Shown here: positions 1 to 5,897 of the stretch, piece by piece
Position numbering within the stretch: the stretch's first letter is position 1
Layout: each line of letters opens with the position of its first letter
NCBI GenBank assembly: GCA_020631035.1
Contig: JAHDIA010000302.1
Coordinates: forward strand, 1-7,338
DNA from: Chitinophagales bacterium
Lineage (GTDB): Bacteria; Bacteroidota; Bacteroidia; Chitinophagales; UBA2359
Length of the DNA stretch: 7,338 nt
Direction: 5' to 3'
Program-made: the position numbers and the translations under genes
The notes under the pieces: generated by a model
Seen by the model: only the letters and a program-made list of their open reading frames with translations
What the model was told of the DNA's origin: nothing
The model's database searches: none

Positions 1-1
1 A

Positions 2-1030
2 ACAACGAGTTCAGGCAATGGCAATGCCCACGAAATACATGTTTCTGATGGTACGCCTCAAGGAACCTTTAATTTAAATGCTGATCCAGACGAATACTAC
101 CAACAAAGAAAATTGACGCCTTTCAATGGTAAAGTTTATTTTACTTCGCTTGAATACAATTGGGGGTTAAAAGCAACAGATGGAACGATTGCAGGAACAG
201 AAGAGGTCATTCCTGCCTATGGATACAATGACCCAGCTATTGGGATAGGGGCTGTTTATGACATAGGTTTGTACGATGGTAAATTGGTTATGCAAGCGCA
301 AGACAATTGCTATGGAGCAGAAATGTATTTTAGCGATGGAACCATAGAAGGTACAGACTTGGTACAAGACATTGTGCCTGGTGAAACGGGGTGTTATCCA
401 CGAGATTTTATGCAAATAGGAGAAAAGCTCTTTTTTACCATACAAATAGATGATACAACAACAGTAAATGATCCGAGACAGCTATGGGTTTATGATCCCA
501 ATCTACCGATAGATTGTAGTGCAATGGCAATTGAGTCTACAGCAACAACACCAATAACAGATAATGAGCCAGGTACTGTTAGTTTTTATGTAACAGGTGG
601 ACAAGCACCTTATACTTACCAGCTCAATGAAGAGGAACCCTCTAAATTTGCCACTTTGGATGTAACAACAGGCGGAGAACAAAACATCACCATAGTTGAC
701 AATGTGGGTTGTAGTTTGAGCACTACAATCACAGTCGAAGACCAAGGAACAGCATTGCCTACATTGAGCCAAGCACTAGACTTTGAAGTATATCCCAATC
801 CCGTCGAAAATGAAACGCTTTTAAATGTCAAATTACCCACACAAGATGTCGTACAAGTATTAAGCCTACAAGTACACAATTTGGATGGACGTTTGATTTA
901 CCAAAAAGAAAATCTCAGAAACCAAACCAATATTCAAATTCCAGTCAAAGAATGGGCAAAGGGAACCTATGTAGTTTCTATACTACAAAAAGGAGTACTT
1001 GTCGCAACACAAAAAGTTAATGTTCAATAG
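2..1030 (+). CDS. Secreted ELW/SDGT-repeat protein with SprB-like domain and T9SS sorting tail (5' partial)
   Basis: The frame is open from base 2 to a TAG at 1028-1030, giving 342 residues with no start in view, so the gene begins outside the window; the TTG at 113 is only an internal Leu codon. Residues 1-130 carry three copies of an SDGTxxGT-like motif (VSDGTPQGT at 14-22, ATDGTIAGT at 58-66, FSDGTIEGT at 110-118) and a final QLWVYD. This is the ELWxSDGTxxGT repeat of large Bacteroidota and myxobacterial surface proteins. Residues about 171-246 (GGQAPYTYQL ... IVDNVGCS) resemble a SprB repeat. Residues about 260-342 are a type A T9SS C-terminal domain: VYPNP at 263-267, a LDGRLIY strand, a KGTYVVSI strand and a final KVNVQ. 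The tail should direct export across the outer membrane and surface attachment or release. The role of the SDGT repeats is unknown; adhesion is inference. The gene converges on the next gene. Confidence 0.88.
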   Translation, partial: TTSSGNGNAHEIHVSDGTPQGTFNLNADPDEYYQQRKLTPFNGKVYFTSLEYNWGLKATDGTIAGTEEVIPAYGYNDPAIGIGAVYDIGLYDGKLVMQAQDNCYGAEMYFSDGTIEGTDLVQDIVPGETGCYPRDFMQIGEKLFFTIQIDDTTTVNDPRQLWVYDPNLPIDCSAMAIESTATTPITDNEPGTVSFYVTGGQAPYTYQLNEEEPSKFATLDVTTGGEQNITIVDNVGCSLSTTITVEDQGTALPTLSQALDFEVYPNPVENETLLNVKLPTQDVVQVLSLQVHNLDGRLIYQKENLRNQTNIQIPVKEWAKGTYVVSILQKGVLVATQKVNVQ

Positions 1031-1131
1031 AAGCGTGGCGTAGGGGGAAGGATGAAAAGCCTGCCCCATACTTGATATGGGGTTAACCAGACAAAACGCT
1101 AGTGAAAGCCAAATCTGGTGGACATAAAAAT
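1028..1131 (+). repeat. Dispersed non-coding repeat, copy C (divergent)
   Basis: This is a diverged member of the family also seen at 4341-4460 and 7073-7190. It shares AATAGAAG near its start with copy A. It shares the exact 11-mer GGTTAACCAGA (1081-1091), the following AACG/TAG block and a terminal ATAAAAAT with copy B. It begins at the TAG stop of the upstream gene and runs in the same direction. It contains a perfect 7-bp hairpin, CCCCATA/TATGGGG (1064-1070 with 1076-1082, 5-nt loop), and a weaker ACCAGA/TCTGGT pairing (1086-1091 with 1114-1119). No T-tract follows either stem, so it is not a standard terminator. Confidence 0.6.
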
Positions 1132-1167
1132 AAAAAAACCTCCTAAAACCCATCTGGTCTTAGGAGG
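1122..1167 (-). terminator. Intrinsic terminator of the 951-aa gene
   Basis: Read on the minus strand, CCTCCTAA (1160-1167) pairs with TTAGGAGG (1139-1146) over 8 bp. An inner ACC/GGT pairing extends the stem beyond one mismatch and leaves a 5-nt loop. The stem is followed at once by seven T residues and then ATTTTT (1126-1138). No T-run follows on the plus strand, so the terminator serves the minus-strand gene whose stop lies about 190 bp upstream. The AT-rich stretch 1168-1271 between this terminator and the next hairpin shows nothing else. Confidence 0.75.
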
Positions 1168-1271
1168 GTCGTTGCCCATAAATTTTTATTAAATCTAAAT
1201 CACTTTATTATATAATCTTTATGGGGTAAACAATTAAGGTAAATAATTAAGGGTTTATTTTAATTTGTTTT

Positions 1272-1317
1272 ATTGGACTGCTAAAGCAGGGATCATACCC
1301 AACTCTAGCAGTCCAAT
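1272..1317. promoter_or_regulatory. Perfect 12-bp hairpin downstream of the 951-aa gene
   Basis: ATTGGACTGCTA (1272-1283) is perfectly complementary to TAGCAGTCCAAT (1306-1317). The 22-nt loop can form an inner GGG/CCC pair (1289-1291 with 1298-1300). On the minus strand the structure lies 38 bp after the stop of the 951-aa gene. Neither strand has a T-tract directly after the stem, so a role in 3' mRNA protection or factor-assisted termination is more likely than intrinsic termination. It may also be a copy of a genome-wide palindrome; this cannot be judged from one copy. Confidence 0.55.
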
Positions 1318-1355
1318 CTTGAATTTTAAATCTTAAATCTTCAATTAAAAATCCA

Positions 1356-4211
1356 CTACTCTTTAACCACCTTCGCAGCATATTTACTACCATCCTCCAA
1401 GATTACTTCTAGGAAATAAATCCCTGTCGCTTTATCAGCAATGTTTTGTTGGATGGCATTCGTACCTGGATTTAGGCTGATATTTTCAAGTGCAAGCAAT
1501 TGACCGACCATATTGTACAAAGCAACTTGGGCGGTTTGATTTTGCTCACTTGTCAAACGAAGCTCAAAGAAGTCTTGAGTTGGATTTGGTACCGCCTGTA
1601 CACTCGTCCAATCATTGCTCAAATTGAGGATGCCAGTATTGCTTTCTTCTTCTTCCACTGTTTCAATTTCAAAAGATACATTGCTCGCACTAGGAGCAGC
1701 TTCTGAAATCGTCACAAAAATAGGTGCGATGCGTTGACCCATTACATCAGGAATCACTTGGTAGGTTCCATAAGGCAAATCGCCAAAGTCGTACTCACCA
1801 TTTTCGTCTGTCATAACATAGGCAACAGGATTTCGATCTTCATCCAACAACAAGACAGGAATGTTTGCCATATCATTTTCCGCTTTTCCAGCACCAGCTG
1901 AAATCTCCCCTTCGATAAAACCAGGACCACCAGGATTGACACCAGGTGTTAGGTAAATGGTATAGCCTTGATTTGGGGTAACGGGCTGTGCCATAGACCA
2001 CAACAAAGCATCATTGTAATAAGTAGGCAACATTACCTCATAATAAGGTGAGCCTTCGTTCAAAGCAGCTTTTAAGAACAAAATAGGTTGTGCTAAAAGT
2101 TCCTCGCTTACATCAAAACAGAAGCTTGGGTCGCCTGCTTCAAACTCATAAGTTTGCAATGCCATCAAAGTCGTATTAACAGGATCGAAGGCAATGAGGT
2201 AAACCGTACCACTCACTTGTTCAGAAATATTGGGGCTACCCGCAAAAACTTCACCGCAAATTTGCTCTACAAAAATAGTTGTATCTCCAACAGTCACACC
2301 TGCCAATTCATTGTATTGACAATCACAAAGCGCATCCCAACCCACATTGCAACACCAAGGGTCTTGCTCAATCACTTGTTGGAAAATAGCATCATCCGAA
2401 CCATAAGGAGACGAACCATTGGCAACAGTCAAACATTCGTTGGGATCAGTATTGGGAAGACTGTCGGTAATGCCCGCAAGTTCATTATAAGCTTGTTGGC
2501 AAATGCCATCCCAGAATACATCACAGCAATAACTATCTTGTGCAATCACCGTTTGGAAAAGAGCATTGTCTTCACCATAAGGGCTGCTTTCATTTAAAAT
2601 GGTTTCACAAACAGGATTGTTGATGGTATCTGACTCAATCACAATCACTTCACAATTGCTCACTTGACAAGTAGCTGTGGCAAGAGTCAAACATACTTCA
2701 TAGGTGCCTACGGTTTCTACAACAAAGTATGGACTATTGGCATTGGGTGTATACATAACATCTACATTCCAATCATAATTATTGGGAGACAAATCGTTGT
2801 AAGGGTAAAGATAAACAGCATAGCCACCCAAATTAGGATCATATCCATATTCATACCCAAAATCAGCATTGCAATAAATGCTATCAGAAGGCGCATCCAA
2901 AATCAGCGTTTGACATTGAACATCATAACAACTATCATAAGCAGCTTCCAAGCAAATATCGTATTGTCCATAGTCCAACAAGAAAGATGTTCCATTCGGT
3001 GTAAAAGTAATGCCTTCGGCCAATTCCTCATTGATGTATAAATTATAGTAAGTCTCAAATTCAAATTGGTAAGGGTACAAATAGACATCATACAATCCAG
3101 TTTGATTGTCATAAATATAGTTCAACTCAAATTCTGCACTACAGTCAGTAGGTTCCACATTTCCACCCAAAGTAATTTCTTGACAGCTAGAATCATAACA
3201 ATCTCCTGCTACAAGATCCAAACAAACCAAATAGGTTCCCGCAGGTACATCTTCAAAATCTTCGTATTGGTTTCCATCCCAAATGGTATCATTGATTGGA
3301 CCAAAAATCGACCAATTGTACTGATCGGCATCATAAAAGGCAAAGAAGCCCAAATAGTAGGGTTCTTGAGAGGTATATTCAAAAGCAAACTCCGCACTAC
3401 AAATGGTATCTATGGGTACAGTGGTCGTATCACCAGGATTGAGAATGGCATCATAAGCAGATTGACACAATTGATCCCAACCACTGTCACAACACCAAGG
3501 ATCATTGGCAATGACTTCTTGGAAAATAGGGTCATCTTGTGGGTAAGGCGACAAACCTTCTAAGACACTATAACAATCGGTATTGGTTCCAGTAGTATCT
3601 GTTGGATTATTTGGACCAAAGGCAATTAATTGACACCAAGAATCATAGCAATCACCTGCTACAATATCTAAACATACTGTATACGTTCCAGCAGGAACAT
3701 CCTCATAGTCCTCGTATTGAGTACCATCTATAATGGTATCATTGATTGGTCCAAAAATAGACCAATTGTATTGATCGGCATCGTAAAAGGCAAAGAAACC
3801 CAAGTAGTAAGGTTCTTGATTGGAATATTCAAAAGCAAACTCTGCACTACAATCCACTGGTAGAACAGTTGTATCTATGCCCGTTTGCCCATCTACCCAA
3901 ATGGTATCACAATAAGTGCTGGTACAATTGGCAGCAGTGACAATGGTCAAACAGGTATAGTGCCAATCTGCTGGACTAGCGTAAAATGTTACAGGATTTT
4001 GCTCTGTAGAAATTTGCCCATTGTCAAATTCCCACAACCAAGACTGAATCACATCATTGGGAGCTTGTTGGGTATAGGAGTAATCAAAATAAGCAATTCC
4101 CCAATCCTCAATGGGTTCATATTCAAAAGCAGCTTGACAATATTGCTGTGCAAAAGCAACAGTACCCAAGCTCAAAAATAGTATCAAACCAAGTAAGAGT
4201 GTTCTTTTCAT
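1356..4211 (-). CDS. Secreted multidomain protein with Cys-rich PKD-like domains, CC-WD-C modules and T9SS tail
   Basis: 951 residues. A signal peptide is clear (MKRTLLLGL ... TVAFAQQ, cleavage near 21-22). Five PKD-like beta domains follow at about 25-104, 121-197, 271-347, 357-438 and 447-525. Each carries four cysteines in a fixed pattern: one at the domain start, one in the last strand (VCL), then two more 8-9 and 5 residues apart. Between them are three short modules (213-256, 535-579, 593-637) with the spacing C-x26-CC-x7-C and a conserved WD. Residues 651-765 form a further beta domain with PTYYNDALLW, followed by a CNA-B/SdrD-like domain (about 766-850; ENGEYDFGDLPYGTYQV). A T9SS type A tail occupies 870-951 (VPNP at 874-877, ATGIYFLEV, final KVVKE). 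The start is fixed by the signal peptide, and A/T-rich sequence precedes it. It is probably an exported surface or extracellular protein stabilised by disulphides; its ligand or activity is unknown. It appears monocistronic. Confidence 0.93.
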   Translation of the reverse strand: MKRTLLLGLILFLSLGTVAFAQQYCQAAFEYEPIEDWGIAYFDYSYTQQAPNDVIQSWLWEFDNGQISTEQNPVTFYASPADWHYTCLTIVTAANCTSTYCDTIWVDGQTGIDTTVLPVDCSAEFAFEYSNQEPYYLGFFAFYDADQYNWSIFGPINDTIIDGTQYEDYEDVPAGTYTVCLDIVAGDCYDSWCQLIAFGPNNPTDTTGTNTDCYSVLEGLSPYPQDDPIFQEVIANDPWCCDSGWDQLCQSAYDAILNPGDTTTVPIDTICSAEFAFEYTSQEPYYLGFFAFYDADQYNWSIFGPINDTIWDGNQYEDFEDVPAGTYLVCLDLVAGDCYDSSCQEITLGGNVEPTDCSAEFELNYIYDNQTGLYDVYLYPYQFEFETYYNLYINEELAEGITFTPNGTSFLLDYGQYDICLEAAYDSCYDVQCQTLILDAPSDSIYCNADFGYEYGYDPNLGGYAVYLYPYNDLSPNNYDWNVDVMYTPNANSPYFVVETVGTYEVCLTLATATCQVSNCEVIVIESDTINNPVCETILNESSPYGEDNALFQTVIAQDSYCCDVFWDGICQQAYNELAGITDSLPNTDPNECLTVANGSSPYGSDDAIFQQVIEQDPWCCNVGWDALCDCQYNELAGVTVGDTTIFVEQICGEVFAGSPNISEQVSGTVYLIAFDPVNTTLMALQTYEFEAGDPSFCFDVSEELLAQPILFLKAALNEGSPYYEVMLPTYYNDALLWSMAQPVTPNQGYTIYLTPGVNPGGPGFIEGEISAGAGKAENDMANIPVLLLDEDRNPVAYVMTDENGEYDFGDLPYGTYQVIPDVMGQRIAPIFVTISEAAPSASNVSFEIETVEEEESNTGILNLSNDWTSVQAVPNPTQDFFELRLTSEQNQTAQVALYNMVGQLLALENISLNPGTNAIQQNIADKATGIYFLEVILEDGSKYAAKVVKE
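3174..3401 (-). repeat. Duplicated PKD-like segment, downstream copy
   Basis: This encodes residues 271-346 of the 951-aa protein. It is nearly identical in protein to the segment at 3621-3851 and clearly similar in DNA. Blocks such as YYLGFFAFYDADQYNW and SIFGPINDTI are the same in both. The two copies are exactly 450 bp (150 codons) apart, so the unit was one PKD-like domain plus one Cys module. Confidence 0.85.
3621..3851 (-). repeat. Duplicated PKD-like segment, upstream copy
   Basis: This encodes residues 121-197 of the 951-aa protein and is the partner of 3174-3401. Most differences between the copies are silent, with a few substitutions (for example SNQEP versus TSQEP and TQYEDYE versus NQYEDFE). 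That pattern suggests an internal duplication that stayed under protein-level selection or was homogenised. Confidence 0.85.
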
Positions 4212-4238
4212 TTAGTGTAAATTTAATTGGATGACTAA

Positions 4239-4254
4239 ATTAGACGCATCTAAT
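4239..4254. promoter_or_regulatory. Small palindrome in the leader of the 951-aa gene
   Basis: ATTAGA and TCTAAT flank a 4-base CGCA spacer, 28-43 bp upstream of the start codon. On the minus strand a TAATTTAG lies next to it, one base off the Bacteroidota -7 consensus TAnnTTTG, but no TTG is found at the expected -33 spacing. It could be an operator or a 5' leader hairpin. The support is position and symmetry only. Confidence 0.25.
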
Positions 4255-4340
4255 GTATCTGAAAGGTAGAACCAATTAAATGTACTTTCGCTGCTTGGAA
4301 AAATATTTTTTTTGAGAGGAGTCTCTTTTTGTTATTAATG

Positions 4341-4460
4341 TGACAAATGATGGGGCATCGTGCGTGGCTTTGAGGCTGCGTTCACTCAGGTTAGCCAACG
4401 CATGTTTGGGGCTGCGTCGTAGATTGCATCCGCCCGCTCATCCTACACTTCTATTATACT
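4341..4460 (-). repeat. Dispersed non-coding repeat, copy A
   Basis: Read on the minus strand this aligns along its length with 7073-7190. Shared blocks include AGGATGAGCGG, CGCAGCCC, ATGCGTTGG, TAACC, TGAACG and AGCCT. By eye the 29-nt core at 4373-4401 matches 7137-7165 at 25 positions. It starts at the TAG stop of the 201-aa gene, in the same orientation, and fills most of the gap up to the leader of the 951-aa gene. Possible stems are ACGCA/TGCGT and GCGTT/AACGC. The plus-strand frame across it has no coding character. No terminal inverted repeats or target duplications are evident. Confidence 0.8.
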
Positions 4461-5064
4461 ATACCATATTAAATTCCTCAAAAAACCTCGTCCAAATTAT
4501 TTTCTCATACTTTAAAGCATAATCCTCTGCGTACTTTTCGCCTCTTGGAGCATTGTCAAGCCTATCTTTGGTACTGATTCTATCATGATGGTGACCAAGC
4601 TCATGTAAGAATATGTGAAGCAATTGGTAAGCCCTGATTTGATCTTCTGTAAAATGACAAACAACAGCATTGGCTTTTACCTCATATTCAAGATTGAGTC
4701 TGTCAAAGATTTTCTTATGTTCATTGAAGTACTCTTTGCACAAAGAGACGGTTTTGTCTTTTTCCCAAGCACAAATCGCAACAACACCATCGCTGTACCA
4801 GCCATCTTCACCGCCACCTCTAGCTAGAATGACAGCATCTAATTCTACATTTAATTCTTCCCAATTTGGGAGAAGTTCTAAGAATTTGACAATGTCTCTC
4901 TTTTTTAAAAAGTGTTTGTAACCCTTACCAGGTTTTTCAATGTCCAATTGCAGTTCCTCCTGTCGGGTATTCCAATAATTGGGCGTTGGTTCCTGGCGGT
5001 TCTTTTTTTGTACTCGCCCATTTTTTACCTTGGTTGCCGTTTTTCTATTTCGGTGGGTTCTCAT
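4459..5064 (-). CDS. Uncharacterised HELGH-motif protein (putative zinc metallopeptidase-like)
   Basis: 201 residues with no signal peptide, so probably cytoplasmic. The first 24 residues are strongly basic (MRTHRNRKTATKVKNGR ...) and probably disordered. A conserved-looking core follows: LDAVILARGGGEDGWYSDGVVAICAWE at about 75-101, then FTEDQIRAYQLLHIFLHELGHHHDR at 138-162. The HExxH zinc-binding signature is H154-E155-L-G-H158, followed by two more residues, H159 and H160. Downstream, RGEKYAEDYA (174-183) offers E176 or E180 as a possible third zinc ligand, as in gluzincin-like folds. I recall similar uncharacterised proteins of about 200 residues in other bacteria, but no named family can be given. 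The start is the first ATG after an A/T-rich leader (ATTTAAACAAATG). Peptidase activity is inference from the motif; a non-catalytic metal-binding role is equally open. The stop runs straight into dispersed repeat copy A. Confidence 0.85.
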   Translation of the reverse strand: MRTHRNRKTATKVKNGRVQKKNRQEPTPNYWNTRQEELQLDIEKPGKGYKHFLKKRDIVKFLELLPNWEELNVELDAVILARGGGEDGWYSDGVVAICAWEKDKTVSLCKEYFNEHKKIFDRLNLEYEVKANAVVCHFTEDQIRAYQLLHIFLHELGHHHDRISTKDRLDNAPRGEKYAEDYALKYEKIIWTRFFEEFNMV

Positions 5065-5162
5065 TTGTTTAAATTAATTCGTCGTTTATTGTTTAACTAT
5101 CTACAACCAGTTTGAGTTTCCAAAATTGATTTTTTTACCTAAAAACGAAGAACCCAAACAAA

Positions 5163-5280
5163 CTATCCTACGCCCGATAGTAATGGATATGGTGGGGACG
5201 TAGAGACCTTGCACGCAATGTCTGTCCTTGCGTGATGGAATGATCGAAATATTTCGATCACCCACCATAGAAATGGATAG
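5163..5280. repeat. Multi-palindrome intergenic element
   Basis: Nested symmetry lies between the 201-aa gene and the degraded T9SS cargo gene. The outer pairing is CTATCC (5163-5168) with GGATAG (5275-5280). Next is the 9-bp pairing TATGGTGGG (5188-5196) with CCCACCATA (5261-5269). Inside are a 7-bp hairpin, CACGCAA/TTGCGTG (5212-5218 with 5228-5234), and a perfect 20-bp palindrome at 5241-5260 (half site TGATCGAAAT). The direct repeats ATAGtAATGGATA (5177-5189) and ATAGaAATGGATA (5267-5279) bound the inner part. The layout can fold as a branched structure with two inner hairpins. It resembles mobile or dispersed palindromic elements of Bacteroidota. No coding capacity is apparent. Confidence 0.65.
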
Positions 5281-5319
5281 CGGGGACTCCACATGCAAAC
5301 GAAGCCCCAACGTTCCGTC

Positions 5320-5743
5320 CTATTCCTTTACAATTTTACCACTGTAATGTGTACCATTGTTCAGTGTGATTTCTACAAAATAAACCCCCGCCGCTTGTTG
5401 AGACAAATTGAAAAACAAAATCGTTTTCCTCATAATCAACTTGACCATTGACAATGCTTAGGCAACCAATGTTAGAAGTTGAATCGGGATTGATGGAATT
5501 TGCTAGATCGTCATAAAGTATTTGACAAATACCATCCCAGCTTTCATCACAACAATAGGGAAGCCCTAGAATGATGGTCTGAAAAATTGAATCGTTTGGT
5601 TCATAAGGACATTCGCCTGTTTGAATGGTATAGCAAACACTATCGCTTGCCATTTCATTCAATATTTCATTATTTGCTTGTAAGCTTTGATGGCTCATTG
5701 CTAGACACAAGAGCATCAATAAGGGGGTAAAAAGTTTTTTCAT
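5320..5743 (-). pseudogene. Degraded T9SS cargo gene with Cys module; internal deletion and frame break
   Basis: The open frame from the ATG at 5741-5743 gives a signal peptide (MKKLFTPLLMLLCLAMSHQSLQA) and one complete Cys module at residues 37-80 (C37, C64, C65, C73, with WDGIC). A second module starts at C94 and stops after VFQ (residue 112), before its CC-WD-C half. From there the frame gives an unrelated tail and ends at 5336-5338. The shifted frame across 5320-5409 reads NLSQQAAGVYFVEI and ends in GKIVKE, the last third of a T9SS type A sorting domain. The VYPNP-containing first part is missing. The break therefore looks like a deletion joining module 2 to the sorting-domain end out of frame, near 5396-5416, not just one lost base. 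If the short protein is made, it lacks a sorting signal and would probably stay in the periplasm. It is a paralogue of the modules in the 951-aa protein. Confidence 0.75.
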
Positions 5744-5862
5744 CTGTTTGTAAATAAGTGTGTGTTACGTTTGTGCTTATATAAAGACTTAAAAAGTTGT
5801 TTTGGTTGCATTTTTAAGCAAAATATCATTGATTGAAATTGTTGAGATTCTTTGTCCTAAGT

Positions 5863-5897
5863 TTGTCAAATGGCTGGTGCAGCGTGCGTGGCTTCTA
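5863..5897 (-). repeat. Dispersed repeat fragment, copy D
   Basis: On the plus strand, 5879-5894 matches 15 of 16 bases of copy A at 4355-4370 (GC-A-x-CGTGCGTGGCTT). The neighbouring GTCAAATG (5865-5872) corresponds to GACAAATG of copy A (4342-4349) at nearly the same spacing. Only the distal third of the element is present. It abuts the TAG stop (5895-5897) of the kinase gene, in the same orientation as that gene. The match is too long and too well placed to be chance, though it is short. Confidence 0.55.

Noticed and set aside
1064..1082. Terminator for the SDGT-repeat gene
   Set aside because: The CCCCATA/TATGGGG hairpin is followed by TTAACC, not a T-tract, and it falls inside dispersed repeat copy C.
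2154..3563. Long plus-strand frames inside the 951-aa gene
   Set aside because: They are antisense shadows of a gene with a clear signal peptide, repeated domains and a sorting tail on the minus strand.
4340..4522. Plus-strand 60-codon frame over repeat copy A
   Set aside because: It runs across the repeat and into the antisense of the 201-aa gene. Copy B is shifted by gaps and would not keep the frame.
5101..5310. Minus-strand 69-codon frame in the palindromic element
   Set aside because: It overlaps nested palindromes and has no recognisable protein features.
5336..5420. Frame break in the small cargo gene as a single-base sequencing error
   Set aside because: Correcting one base would still leave half a Cys module joined to the last third of a sorting domain with no VYPNP part, so a deletion is needed in any case. 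An assembly error cannot be fully excluded.
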